Source of the DNA: Pilaira anomala
Lineage: Eukaryota > Mucoromycota > Mucoromycetes > Mucorales > Mucoraceae
Assembly: GCA_025716855.1 (NCBI GenBank)
Contig: JAIXMQ010000038.1
Span: forward strand, 186,001-250,000
Direction of reading: 5' to 3'
Length of the DNA stretch: 64,000 bases
The notes under the pieces were generated by a model that was not told where the DNA came from, searched no databases, and saw only the letters and a program-made list of their open reading frames with translations. A program made the position numbers and the translations under genes. Numbering within the stretch: position 1 is the stretch's first letter; the number at the start of each line of letters is the position of its first letter. Positions 21,855-33,687 of this stretch are shown piece after piece.

Positions 21855-23941
21855 TAGTTAGAAGCATTAGTTATTTCTGCTTGTATTTGTCCAACCGACC
21901 CAGTAAGAAATTAAATAACCCATTATTATTATTATTATTATTATTTTTTTTTTTTTACAAAAAAAAAAAAAATTGTATTCATACGTCTTCTATCGAAATA
22001 GATTTTGGCTAATTCAGTTGTTAAAGGTCGTTTTGCAGAAAAACATGTACCTGCTCATATCAGAAATGCATTATCTGCAGAAAGGTACTAACTTCTTTTC
22101 TTTCTTTTTTCTTGATGTTTAAAAAATTAACTTATTCGCTGTAGTGGTGCCAATGATGGTATGGGTTTCCCATTTTTATTTTTGGCAATTTTCTTGATTG
22201 CCGAAGACGATATCGGAACAGCAATTGGTAAATGGATTTATATAACCTGTTTATTTCAAATCGTATTATCCTGTGTTATTGGTGTTGCAGTAGGTTATGT
22301 TGCCAGAAAAGTATTACAGTGGTCTGAAAGAAAGTAAAGTTTATATGATTTTTTTCTCTTTTTTTATATATTACTTATTTTTTTTTTTTATATATATTAT
22401 TCCAGTCATCTTATCGATAAACCATCATTTCTTGCATTTGCAATTGCACTATCAGTAAGTTTTAATTTTTTTTTTATATCACTCTCCTAGAAAAAAATAT
22501 AATAATAAAAAATAATCGTTCTAATCACGACCATAAAGCTCTTTTTAATGAGTATGACTGGGTTTTCAGGTAGTGATGATTTACTCGCTTGTTTCGTTGC
22601 TGGAAACGCCTTTTCCTGGGATGATTGGTTTCGTCATGAAACAGAAGAAGCCCATTTTCAAGAAGTGATTGATATGATGTTAAATTTAGCCATTTTTGTT
22701 TATATTGGCGCCATTATCGCAAGTATTTCTATAATCAAAACAAAACAAAAAAAAACTTTATCTCATTCTTTCCTTTTTTTTAACAGCCTTGGTCGGATTT
22801 TTCTAATGAAGCTATGGGCTTAACACCATGGCGCTTAGTTGCAATTGCTATTCTCGTATTATTCTTCCGACGTTTACCTATCGTTGTACTACTAAAACCA
22901 GTGATGCCAGCCATGAAGACATACCGTGAAGCCATCTTTAGTGGCTGGTTTGGTCCTATGGGTGTAGGTGCCGTTTTTTTATCTACGATTGCTAAAGAAG
23001 AATTAACAACCGCTTATGAAGGAAAAGAAACTCCTATTTCAATTCAAGTCATTAGTCCTGTCGTGTTGTTTATTGTTTTTTGTTCTGTACTTGTACATGG
23101 TACGACCATCCCTTTATTTAAACTAGGTAAACGGATTCGAACACGAACCTTGTCTATCACAAGTATCAGTAGTAACCAAGTCTTACGATTACCTAAATTA
23201 CAATTCGGACAACAATTATCAAAACGTTCGGACGAACAAAAGAAGGAAGATAGAAATGGTATGACTGAACTCGAACGAAATACTTTATTTAATACTTTAC
23301 AACATGATCATATCAAGGAAGGAAATCAACATGAAATCACGATCGATGTTTGTAAAAGTAGTGATTCTGAATCAGATCTGGCTGAAGAAGACTTTTTACC
23401 TGACGATGTCTCGGATACACTTCAACCTAACCATCATGCGAATAGTAGACAGGACCCAGTTTCTTCGTATCACGATCCACGACGTGCAAGTGCTGTTTCA
23501 CTAGACACACAACAAGCAATTCGGTTTTTAGAGCCTGTGAGGCCTCGTGTCTCACAATCTAACCCTGAAAAGAACGAAAACAGCACAACAGGTTTAAAAA
23601 ATTGGTTACTGAGGTCGGAAGAATCTGAAGGTGGTGATGGTCACGGTATTAAAAACTTGTTTAAAAGGAGGACGAAGGATCATCATACCCATCATAAATC
23701 ATCTATTGAAGAAGAAAGCGAAGACGATCCAAATATGCAAAATATATATACTTCAGAAGAACCTCACTTAAATCCTCGTATTCAAGTTTGGGAAGAAGAT
23801 AACCATATCGTTATCGAAGATAACCAAAATGCTGCAACTGAAGTAGTTATCGATAAGAGGGCTCATGAAAATTGGAAAAAACAAGCTCAAAAAGAAATTA
23901 AACATGTAGAGCAAACGATGAAGAGTAATGACGCCTCTTGA
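21182..23941 (+). CDS. Plasma-membrane Na+/H+ antiporter, Nha1/Sod2 (CPA1) type
   Basis: Ten exons: 21182-21311, 21372-21493, 21581-21609, 21671-21785, 21858-21902, 22002-22084, 22145-22333, 22406-22454, 22539-22718, 22787-23941 (698 aa). Fungal Nha1/Sod2 exchangers export Na+, K+ or Li+ for protons. Diagnostic blocks are PLVTNGFNPYSW, VMAVGIDLPKHY, CICPTDPILANSVVKGRFAE, SAESGANDGMGFPF, and FSGSDDLLACFVAGNAFSWD with the ion-binding Asp pair at D267-D268 (yeast Nha1 D266-D267), then VYIGAIIPWSDF and GWFGPMGVGAVF. A cytosolic tail of more than 250 residues is Asp/Glu- and His-rich. Exons 3, 5 and 8 are only 29, 45 and 49 nt. Intron 9 starts with GC (GCAAGTATT at 22719). The first ATG in the frame is at 21182. 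Confidence 0.93.
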
Positions 23942-24118
23942 AATTAATTACTTTTTTTAATCATGTAAAATAAACCCCTTATTATTTTTAAATAACCAAA
24001 ACACCCTCTTCCGTCTTATCACGTGAAAAAAAATTGATATATTTAATGGTTCCTTTTTTTTTTAAAAAAAAAAAAGAAAACCTTTGTTCATCTCATTTAC
24101 TTTCTTTTTATTTCACTC

Positions 24119-26114
24119 ATGTCCAAAGAAAAAGAACGTTTACTTCCTTTCTTAACTCGCCACGTACCTTCACAAATTAGCAATAAACAAAAACTATGTT
24201 ATCGACACCGCCCTGACCTTGTTAAAAACCGAGGACCGGATGATTTTGATTTCCAGAAAATACAAGATGTAAGCTCTCACTTTCTCTCTCTCTTCCTTAT
24301 TTACTAAATTGAAAAAAAAAAAATCATCTTATAAATAGCAAATGGAAACACTAGCAACATCTGATAGAGAAGCAGTTTCACACATCTGGTCATTATTCTC
24401 TGCAGCACCTGCAGATCAAAGAATGCTTATTTTAAAAGGCATTGTTTCTACATGCTGTATGCCACAACTCTCTTTCCTTCATAACCAGACACGACCTTTA
24501 CTCCGTATCGATTTCGTTTCCATCTTACCAAAAGAAATCGCTCTCAGTATATTTTCTTACTTGGATGCGACAACTCTTTGTCACGCCGCTCAAGTCTCTC
24601 ATGTCTGGAAAAAATTGGCTGACGACGATTCATTGTGGCACAAAATGTGTGAACAGCATATAGATAAGAAATGCTCAAAATGTGGATGGGGTTTACCTTT
24701 ATTAGATAAAACTCGTTCAGCTGCTGTTGTTCGAAAACGACCGTTGTCAGCTGCATTTACAACTCCCTCGCCACTCCAAGTTGCATGCGGTCCTTCTGCT
24801 TCTGCTGCTGCTGCTGCTACTGATGTATTAATTACAAATACAAATAAAAAATTTCGATCATCATCATCATCATCATCATCATCGTCATCATCATCTACAA
24901 TTGAATCAATTCATTCTAGTAATTACCCAGCTTCTACTATACCTTATACAGTACGTAGACCATGGAAGGATGTTTATAGTGAACGATTAGTGGTCGAAAG
25001 AAATTGGCGAAACAATAAATATAATCTAATTACCTTAGTTGGCCATAGCGATGGCGTGATGTGTGTTCAATTTTGCGAAATTTTAAAAATCGTCATTACC
25101 GGCTCGTTTGATAAATCCGTTCGGGTATGGGATTTAGAATCTGGTCAACAAAAGTTGCAATTATCTGGTCATTCACGATGTGTACGCGCTTTACAGTTTG
25201 ACGATGCCAAATTAGTGACAGGTGCCATGGATAATACCTTAAAGATTTGGAATTACCATACTGGTCAATGTATTCGTACTCTTGAAGGTCACACAGGCGG
25301 TATTTTAAGTTTACATTTTGACTCGAGAATTTTAGCAAGTGGATCTACAGATAATACCATTCGTGTTTGGAACTTTGAAGCTGGTGAATGCTGTACTTTG
25401 ATAGGTCATACGGAATGGGTTAACTCTGTAAAAATATGTCACGAAGGTACCATGTTGATCTCTAGTAGTGATGATGCTACTATTCGTCTATGGGATTTAT
25501 CTACTCGCTCTTGTACTAGAGTTTATCGTGGTCACGTTGGACAAGTTCAAGTCGCGCTTCCGAGTATGCATGGATTCACTCATAGATTAAATACTATGGC
25601 TATCGATTCGGCTCCAGTTAATAATAATCATCACGAAAATAATAATAATAATAATAGTAATAGTAATAGTACTTCGGCCACACCTTCTCCATTAACAAGG
25701 CCTGGTTGTGCTCCTCTTCCTAGAAATATTATCAATAACGCAACGACACCGAATAATGTACAATCGTTTACTTCTACCAGTATCTCTTTAGAACCCTCTG
25801 ATGCGCCTATTATTATCTCAAGCGCGTTAGATAACACAATTAAAATTTGGGATTTGATGTCTGGAAAATGTCTTCGTACCTTATTTGGTCATGTCCAAGG
25901 TATTTGGGGTCTAGCTTTTGATAAACTGCGTATTGTATCTGGATCTCACGATAAAACTTTACGTGTTTGGGATACTGAGACTGGAAGATGTTTGTATGCT
26001 TTAGAAGGACATCTTGGTCCCGTGACAGCTGTAGCATTAAGCGATACGAGAATTGTCTCTGCTGCTGATGATGGTGAAGTCAAAATATGGGATTTTAGAA
26101 AAAACACTGTTTGA
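24119..26114 (+). CDS. MET30: F-box/WD40 protein, Met30/SconB (SCF substrate adaptor)
   Basis: Two exons: 24119-24268 and 24339-26114 (641 aa). Met30/SconB is the SCF ubiquitin-ligase receptor that represses sulfur assimilation and links sulfur supply to the cell cycle. Residues about 112-153 are the F-box (LPKEIALSIFSYLDATTLC... WKKLADDDSLW). It is followed by KKCSKCGWGLPLLDKTR, close to the Met30 linker. A Ser run (about 222-236, from TCA repeats) precedes a WD40 propeller from about residue 280: TLVGHSDGVMCVQF, then GHTEWVNSVKICHEG, RGHVGQVQ and further blades to the end. An Asn/Ser-rich insert encoded near 25615-25790 interrupts the propeller. The GHTEWVNSVK/RGHVGQVQ pair matches Met30 better than Cdc4 or Fbw7-type proteins. 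A probable bZIP target lies downstream. Confidence 0.9.
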
Positions 26115-26782
26115 AAAAAATTATTTTACATTACATATATTTATATACCCCTTTCCCAATTATTCTTCCATATATTAAAAATCTATTTGTAGTTATATTT
26201 TTTTTTTAGTTAATCTGTACCTTTTATGCATTTTGTCAAAACTATAATTAGATCTGACGTCTATTACCTTGATAATATGTGTATGTGTGTGCTCAGTCTG
26301 CAGGTCTACTATAAGCTTACATGTACAGAAACGATGATGATTTACCTGTCATATTTATCTCTTGTTTCATAAAACCAAAAAAAAAAAAAACTCTTCTACA
26401 CACTTCTATTGTATCAAATAAGAAAATAATGTTATTCTATAAAGGTATTGAATTAGATATCTATTTAAGTACAAAAGTGCAAATGTTCTTCGCAATCAAT
26501 TTAATAAGTACATCAAGCAACAAAAAGAAAAAAAAAATTAACTAAATAAAATGAATCATCCGAAGAAGAAGTTGAAGCAATGAAGCTTCGAAGAAGAGAG
26601 TTAATGATATCACTGTCAAACCCCCCACCTACCTCATAAACAACAATAACAGAAGATACCAGATATTGAAAATGACAGCTTTACATCAGAATTGGTCACT
26701 GCACTATATGAACGAGGTATGGAGTTTGTTAATAACTAAGGAGGGTAGATTGCAAAGATACTATAAACGTATGAATTGGTCA
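26115..26782. other. Intergenic with coding-like relics
   Basis: After the MET30 3' end come short coding-like bits in different frames near 26550-26760 (for example EEEVEAMKLRRRELMISL and SFTSELVTALYERGMEFVNN) with stops between them. They look like a decayed gene or element next to the dispersed repeat. No intact gene. Confidence 0.3.
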
Positions 26783-27335
26783 GATTGCTATTCCAAAAGT
26801 GTTGATACAAAAGTGCCGTTGTCCTTCGTAAATACATCAAACAAAAAGATTTTCACCCAAATTCTCTCACAGATACTTTTAAACACCGCATGAAAATTTT
26901 ATGCCATTGACCCCCTTTGCTTTTTTTCAAAAATCAAAAATATGGATTTATCATCGCATTAAAAAGGTTTTAGGATATATGTTTTTAATTGATTTCAATA
27001 CAGAATTTTATTCTCTTTCTAATGGTGTAAAAAACAAAGTAAAGTAGTAATAAAAGTTAAGATATATTTGAAGAAATCAAAATTACAGTTTTTGTTAGGG
27101 CAAGTATATTTTTTACAAATAGAATAATATTTTGAAGTATATAAAAAAATGCGCCTTTAAATTATGCATCGTTTAGATATGACATTGTATAAGAGGATAG
27201 TTTATATTGAAGGACTTTAATTAGACAAGAGAAAAATCATGATCCTGAATTCAACTTTTTTTTTATTTCTGAAAGATTTTGGTCGGCCAATCAAATCGTC
27301 TAAAAAAAATAAAAAAAAATACATTTTTTTTTTTG
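26783..27335 (+). repeat. Dispersed repeat, copy 1 (inverted partner at 62150-62710)
   Basis: About 550 bp reappear in reverse complement at 62150-62710. In the stretch from GCGCCTTTAAATTATGCATC to GATCCTGAATTCAACT only a base or so per hundred differs; elsewhere small indels in A/T runs are seen. No long open frame crosses it and I see no clear terminal inverted repeat or TG...CA long-terminal-repeat ends. It is most likely a non-autonomous mobile element or a fragment of one. Confidence 0.8.
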
Positions 27336-28798
27336 CAAAAATAATTAAGGGACGCAAACACTACACCTAGTTTAGAGGCTTTACCATAATAATACAATGG
27401 TAGTATAAAAAGGGCTCGTTTTTTTTCAGTTAAAAAAACTGAAGTTTCCCGTATTTGAAATCCATGTGGATGATGTTTAATTTTTACCATTCTTATATAC
27501 AATATATGCAAAAAAAAAGCTATAAAAATGTATGTTTGCAAGGTTCATGATCTTATCAATGTTCTTGTACCTATGCATGGATTTCCAAAATTATCAGTCA
27601 GATGTCAAGAAGAATTTTAACAATATGAAAATATCACTATTACTTATGCCTAAATACATAACTTGCTCTATAGTATAGATCTTTTTTATGAAATTTATGT
27701 AGCATCTATTTCCAAAATCCTTAAATATAAAACAAAATTGAAAATGTACTTAATTAGATATGCAGTGCTGCGATAGCACGAGCCAGGAATTCGAAAAGAG
27801 GCTTGAGTAGAAAAAAAAAAACAAAGACAACGATACACAGAAGCAGGGTAAATATTCTATTCAAGGTTTTGCGAGTGGTGATGATATTGACTCATACTGA
27901 AGTAAAGAAACAAAGTGTAATGAAAATTATCTTTAAGATAATTTCTTTAAATTACCAAAGATACTTGAAGATTCCACGATGTTCCAGCCTTTAGTTTTAA
28001 AAACATTATACTGAAATAAGTAATTTTGCCAGCATAAGATTTTAATAAAAAGGTAATACAAAGAGTATTTAGTAGTGTCTTAAAAATAATAACCTAATGT
28101 AGGTCACTATATTTCACATATATATATATATATATATATCAAGAGCTATGTAAATATATTTCCCATTTATTTTAGCTATATAATTCATACTGACTTTATT
28201 TCTTTTCTTGAAGAAAAGGTGGGAAAAAAGGAAGGCTACACCAATAAAAATCCTTAATAAAAAAAGAAAAACTGAAAACTATTAACCAGCGGGCAGAAAA
28301 CATGATATTTGCTATATTCTTCCTCTCTGTAGATCCTATTTTTATTTTATTTTTTCACTGTTTATACTTTATTACACACATGAATTGAAAGCCAATTTAT
28401 ACATATTCTACCATTATAAAAAAAACCCAATTTATTTGACTTATTACAATCGAATTTAAAATTGCGCGCTTACTGTAGGCTCCCGTGAGCCGAGTAAAAA
28501 TAAGCAAACACTGTAAGTACGACGTCAAAAAAAGGTAAAATGACGCGATTTATATCGCTTATATCGCATTAATTGCAACATTTCGTGTTACCCTTACAAA
28601 GAAAAATAAAAATAGTTTATCTAATCTGGCCTCTTTTAAAGCTTATACTAAAAAGTTACCTTATGACGTTACCTCTATTAAGCATTGATCTCTTTTCTTT
28701 TCTCTTTCTCTCTCTCTCTCTCTCTCCCCTTCCATTTTTTTTTTTCCTCTTATATATCTTATTTTTTTTTATAAAAAAAAAACAAAAAGAATTTATAT
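27336..28798. other. Intergenic, AT-rich
   Basis: About 1.5 kb with an (AT)n tract near 28118-28139 and a CT tract at 28706-28727 just upstream of the bZIP gene. No supportable gene; the minor open frames are AT-rich and lack splice context. Confidence 0.4.
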
Positions 28799-29966
28799 AT
28801 GCCTGATCGAAAACGTCTTCTACAAGACACAACCACGACCACGACTCGAAAGCCATCATGGTCTATTCAGCCACCACTGACGGACTCTGAGTTACAACGA
28901 GAAATAAATTATTTTACTGGTCCACCTCTTCCACAACCACAACCACAACCACAATACAATTACTTTGAACCTTACCGTACCACGCCTCAATTGAATATTC
29001 CTGTAAACGCAGAAGATTATATTTTAGCCAATGCAAATAATGTTTCCTTCTCTGAAAACTTCAACAAGCAAAAATCGATTGTTCATCATGAACCCTCCTC
29101 CTCCTCACTTGTTTTAAACCATGGTACACAAAAATGAAATACATATGATATACACTTTTTTTTTTCTTAAGAAAAAACCTTTTGATGAATGATATCTCTC
29201 TCTCTCTCTCCTTTTTTTTTATATTATAGATCCAGGAATCTATTTAAACTCAATAACTGATCGTCAACCTGTTACGAAACAATATACACCCGATTATTAT
29301 CCTTCACAACCCGATAAATTCGCTTCCATGTTCTTATCCTCTACGAACACTGCTGCTGCTGCTGCCCCTTCAACAACTGATCATTTGCCTCCTCCTCCTC
29401 CTTCTATGACACAGAATAAACCCTCTAAACTGGATTCTTTATTACTTTCAAAACATAATCAACAACATGAACAACTCTCCAAGAAGAAACAATCCAGCAA
29501 GAAAAGGAAGAAGAAAAAACCAGCTGTTTCAAGCGAAGACGATGACAGCAGTAACGATGATGATAATGAAGAGCCAGTGATTGGTGACGGAGCATTAAGT
29601 TACAGTAGCATGGGCAGTAACAGTAGCAAGACTTCTTTAACCAAAGACGATAAAAGACGCCGAAATACCGCTGCATCCGCTCGATTCCGTATCAAGAAGA
29701 AGATGAAGGAACAAGCCTTACAGAATACTGCTTGTGAAATGACCGATAAAGCCAAGATGATGGAAAAACGTGTACATGAACTTGAAAGTGAGATCAAATG
29801 GTTAAAGGCTTTGGTCGTTGAGAAAAATGAGGCAAGATTAAAGCAATTGGTACGTGATAGACCTTCTACTTCTACTGCATTTCCTTCTTTTTGTAATCCG
29901 GTCGTAGAGGAAGAAGGAGAAGAGGAGGAGGAGGAGGAGGAGGAGGAGTATTCTTTCCGCTATTAA
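28799..29966 (+). CDS. bZIP transcription factor of the Cys-3/MetR (Met4/Met28) type
   Basis: Two exons: 28799-29123 and 29230-29966 (353 aa). The basic region begins at about residue 248: DDKRRRNTAASARFRIKKK, followed by KEQALQNTACEM and the zipper with HELESEIKWLKALV. The NTAASARFR/IKKK core followed by E-x-K/T-WLK-LV is the signature of fungal sulfur regulators such as Neurospora Cys-3 and Aspergillus MetR. The N-terminal part is Pro/Gln-rich and presumably activating. A Lys-rich and an acidic block (SSEDDDSSNDDDNEE) lie ahead of the bZIP, and the C-terminus ends in a run of Glu. The transcript start region has a CT/T tract. It lies 2.7 kb from the Met30/SconB gene, on the same strand. Family is likely; that it regulates sulfur genes here is inferred. 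Confidence 0.85.
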
Positions 29967-30190
29967 TTTTTATATTCCCCTTTCCTTCTTTCTTAATTTA
30001 AGCTTCCCTTTTAAATATATACAAAACCTTTTTTATGCTAAAAAAAAAAATATGCACTTTATGCTTTATGAAAAAACTCTTTTTATTATTTCCTCATCCC
30101 CCCTCCCCCCCTTTTTTTTTATACAGCCAAGATAAAATATTAAAGAAACTTCCCTTTTCTTATTAAAAAAAAATATATATATATATTATA

Positions 30191-33121
30191 TTACAATGCT
30201 TTTTCTAAACCAATCACAGCTAAATGTGCACCCACTTCAATTAAAATCTGTACCAAGAACCTGGGTGCAAAAATCTTCCAAGTCATCAAATGTCTTCTCA
30301 AGATCAAGATAAAGATTGCACATAAAAAGGTAGGAATAGACTGTAAGAGTATCAAGAAATGGAAAGGCAATCTGAGCTCCGTCACTTTCGTCAATACAAT
30401 AAACATACCCAACCAAGACACAATGTAACCCGCAATCGTCGACAGTGTCACCAAAATCATACCACCGTAATAATTCATTTCATCAAATCCAACAAACGCT
30501 GCTTTCCACGGTAAAGATGTAAACGTTGCTTGATGTCCCGTCACAAAAAACAAATGGTGTCCAAGGAAATGAAGAATACCTAATCGAATCAATAACGACT
30601 TTTTCGTACCACGGTTGACAAGATCCACTAAAATAGGTGATCCGAGCACAATCATACTTGAAAATGGTCGTTGTACAATGGCCAGCACTGTACTCCATAA
30701 CAATAAAATCTTCCATCCCTTTTCATGCTTGTTTTCTTGATGACCACGATAAATTATAGTCATCATGGTACCCAACAAACACATGCCATACACTACTCTA
30801 GGTAAATAGACATCCATGCATTTTTCAAATACCCTTAACCATCCTGTACGTTCCAGCACTGTATTTTTAAAATAAATTTCTTGTACCATCTTGAGTACCA
30901 CAATCAGTCCTGAGAGTTGATACATGGTCTGGATCAATCGATCCTTTAACAACAATCTTTTAGAGCCCAATCGAATCATCGCTAAACTCAACCCCATCAA
31001 CCCAATCGTCATATACCCAATCGCATGGTTTCCAAATTCAAGTACATGACTATACACATAATCACAATCCGGAAACTGTTCTTCACGACACTGTCCTGTC
31101 AAACTCGTCACACGCACCATCAAGAAAAACAAACTTGGATATCCAACCGCTTTCATCACCGACTTCTTTGAATATCTTTCGATTCCCTTCAACTCACGAG
31201 CAGCCCAACATACACATAATGATCCCAGTCCAAATAATGTACCTCGATCTTCCCATATCACATAACTATTCGATCCCAATGTAAATGATTGGGCTATATC
31301 CGCAATCAATAACAGGTACCAGTCACAGCCATACCAAAATACCGATTCAGGTGCTTTCAAACTTGGTTTCATCCACATTGAAATACAACATACTGTAACT
31401 GCAATACATGCACCTATCCAATCCATACTCTCCATTTTTTCAAACCATCCAGTCTCAATCACCCCATCATAACCTATCGTACAACCCATCACCCAACACA
31501 TCAATAGAACTGACACCGAGACAGCTACAGCTCCTTTCAACCTCACCTGAGGTCCATACTGCATGACCCAAAACGAGATAAACGTACTGAACCCAAGCAC
31601 CATAATGCCAATAAACATACATCCTGTATCAAACTGAGCCCAAATCGCTTCACAATACTTGATCGTACTGATCAAAAACGCATCGTATTCCAAAACCACT
31701 TCCTCTAACGCCTTTCCAAACACCTGCAATGCCTCTTCAGAGACTATATCCGCATGAATTAAAGATAAAAACTCTTCTTGATGCACGAGCTGTACCATCT
31801 TTTCTTCCGCTTGAAAGAAATGATCCATGATCGGCTTCAATTGGTCTGGAGAGAAATCAATTTGATGCGTCTGAAGTCCATACTGTGTCAAGTAATCATA
31901 TACTTGTAACGCATTCGTTCTAAATTCCTGTACCATATGTAATAATCTAGCTATCCCATTGACACCCGCCTCAGGTAAAAGCACTTCAGGTATTAAAGCA
32001 CCCAAATTACCAAACGGAATCGGTATCTGTAACAAGTATGCTAAAGTAGGTACCAGATGAATTTGAGCTACAATCGGGTATTGCCTTGCATCATACAACA
32101 GACGTTGAGAAATAGCAGAGAGATCGTACCCTAATCGATCCGATCGTGCACGATGAATTCTTTCATAAAACGCATCATATTCCTTCATCTTTAACGTACG
32201 TTTCGAGTACATGAACAAAGTACTCATTAATTCCTCGACACTTTCTCCACCATGATCTCCTTCCACCGACATCCCATGATCTCCCATCACGACCAACAAC
32301 GTATCTTCATCTACATACTGTATGAGCCTTTCGATCACGCCATTCATCTGGTTTAATTTCAATGCCATGTTCGGGTCCGAAGGTCCATACGTATGTCCAC
32401 AATGATCCACTCCCAAGAAATGCGCAATCGCCACCTGCCACTCTGAATTCTCTTCCATCAACGGCCATAAATGTTTTAAAATATCATTATCCACTGAATC
32501 CAAATCAAGCATCTTGAAACTATCACTTTCAAACGTTCGATTCGCTTGAAAAGACTCGGGAAATAAATTCACCCACGTATCGTCTCCCATAAAATAAAGT
32601 GCGGGATACTTCTTCACAATATGTCTTAATAAATGGTCTTCAGACACGGATGACGATGCAAAATTCGATCCCGCATCAATAAACGTAGGTAAAGAGCCCG
32701 TCATGATCCCTTTCACCCGTTGCATTGTCGTCGTAGGTGGATCCGCTCGAAATTGAAATAATAATCCGGATCCTTGACTTTGTAATTGATGCAAGATAGG
32801 AAACTGGTTCCTAAAGTATCTCTCCTCCTTCTCCTTCATATCCAATACAAAATCAAATCGAAGTGCATCAATTAATATCACAATCGTACGTTCAAACGGT
32901 TTTTGTGAGTTGATAATAGGTGGTACTGCTGGCGCTTTTAATAAGGAGGGTATATTTTCTTTTGAATGAACTGGAAACCTTTCCCAAGATGAATACTTTT
33001 GTCCTTCAAGATGAAACGTTTGTCGTGTTAATAAGAACCCTTTTAGAAACAGGTAGAGTCCAAACACTTGTAAACAGGTAAGTGTTATCAATATAAGGCC
33101 AAGTGAAGGTCGTAAATACAT
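30191..33121 (-). CDS. GPI13: GPI ethanolamine phosphate transferase 3 (GPI13/PIG-O)
   Basis: Single exon, 976 aa (yeast Gpi13 about 1,017). It adds phosphoethanolamine to the third mannose of GPI anchors in the ER, the group later joined to protein. The N-terminus has a signal-anchor (LGLILITLTCLQVFGLYLFL). The lumenal alkaline-phosphatase-like domain shows RTIVILIDALRFDF, the nucleophile region DPPTTTMQRVKGIMTGSLPT, FLGVDHCGHTYGP and VMGDHGMSVEGDHGG, which supply the metal ligands. From about residue 490 on there are many hydrophobic segments forming the multi-TM half. The absence of introns in so long a gene contrasts with its intron-rich neighbours. Confidence 0.95.
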   Translation of the reverse strand: MYLRPSLGLILITLTCLQVFGLYLFLKGFLLTRQTFHLEGQKYSSWERFPVHSKENIPSLLKAPAVPPIINSQKPFERTIVILIDALRFDFVLDMKEKEERYFRNQFPILHQLQSQGSGLLFQFRADPPTTTMQRVKGIMTGSLPTFIDAGSNFASSSVSEDHLLRHIVKKYPALYFMGDDTWVNLFPESFQANRTFESDSFKMLDLDSVDNDILKHLWPLMEENSEWQVAIAHFLGVDHCGHTYGPSDPNMALKLNQMNGVIERLIQYVDEDTLLVVMGDHGMSVEGDHGGESVEELMSTLFMYSKRTLKMKEYDAFYERIHRARSDRLGYDLSAISQRLLYDARQYPIVAQIHLVPTLAYLLQIPIPFGNLGALIPEVLLPEAGVNGIARLLHMVQEFRTNALQVYDYLTQYGLQTHQIDFSPDQLKPIMDHFFQAEEKMVQLVHQEEFLSLIHADIVSEEALQVFGKALEEVVLEYDAFLISTIKYCEAIWAQFDTGCMFIGIMVLGFSTFISFWVMQYGPQVRLKGAVAVSVSVLLMCWVMGCTIGYDGVIETGWFEKMESMDWIGACIAVTVCCISMWMKPSLKAPESVFWYGCDWYLLLIADIAQSFTLGSNSYVIWEDRGTLFGLGSLCVCWAARELKGIERYSKKSVMKAVGYPSLFFLMVRVTSLTGQCREEQFPDCDYVYSHVLEFGNHAIGYMTIGLMGLSLAMIRLGSKRLLLKDRLIQTMYQLSGLIVVLKMVQEIYFKNTVLERTGWLRVFEKCMDVYLPRVVYGMCLLGTMMTIIYRGHQENKHEKGWKILLLWSTVLAIVQRPFSSMIVLGSPILVDLVNRGTKKSLLIRLGILHFLGHHLFFVTGHQATFTSLPWKAAFVGFDEMNYYGGMILVTLSTIAGYIVSWLGMFIVLTKVTELRLPFHFLILLQSIPTFLCAIFILILRRHLMTWKIFAPRFLVQILIEVGAHLAVIGLEKAL

Positions 33122-33652
33122 GGCCCTGAATATTTAAAGTTTGATAACAAAAAACTGTGTGTGTGTGTGAGAGAGAAAAACGTGCTTTTTTTTTTTATAG
33201 CCTTTTGGCATGAAGTGGCGCTTCATTATTCGTTCCCAACTTCTCATTTAAAAATGCAATTGAGGAAAACCGGTCACGAGTTACTTTTGAACATTTTATT
33301 ACTCTTTTGAATGATGATAAACAACTATCTAATCATGTCCTTAAAGAAGTTTTTCATCTTATATCTACTCTCTTAATAGATCAAGTTGAAAGAGAGGAAG
33401 TTTTTAAACATCTATATCATTTTTATTTTATAAATAGTAAGACTAAAAAATAATCATCACACAAAAAAAAAAAGGAGTTTATAAACACTAGATTTTACAT
33501 TAAAGAACAAAAAAAGATAAAGAACAATAACAAAAAAGAAAGTTATAATACACTTCTTATTGTAACCATAACAAAAGTGGCTAAAGAAGTGTACGCTTTA
33601 TTTCATCCTTCGTGACTGTTTAGCGATGAATAACAAGAGGGCGGGTTTATTT

Positions 33653-33687
<35 letters not shown>

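Noticed and set aside
26666..26893. Open frame overlapping the dispersed repeat edge
   Set aside because: The frame crosses from unrelated sequence into the repeat and is not kept in the second copy; it is chance or relic.
26783..27335. Dispersed repeat as a solo long terminal repeat or simple inverted-repeat transposon
   Set aside because: No TG...CA ends and no convincing terminal inverted repeats or target duplications can be read around either copy.
29425..29797. Antisense open frames over the bZIP exon
   Set aside because: They are Cys/Tyr/Leu-rich shadows of the acidic and basic repeats on the coding strand.
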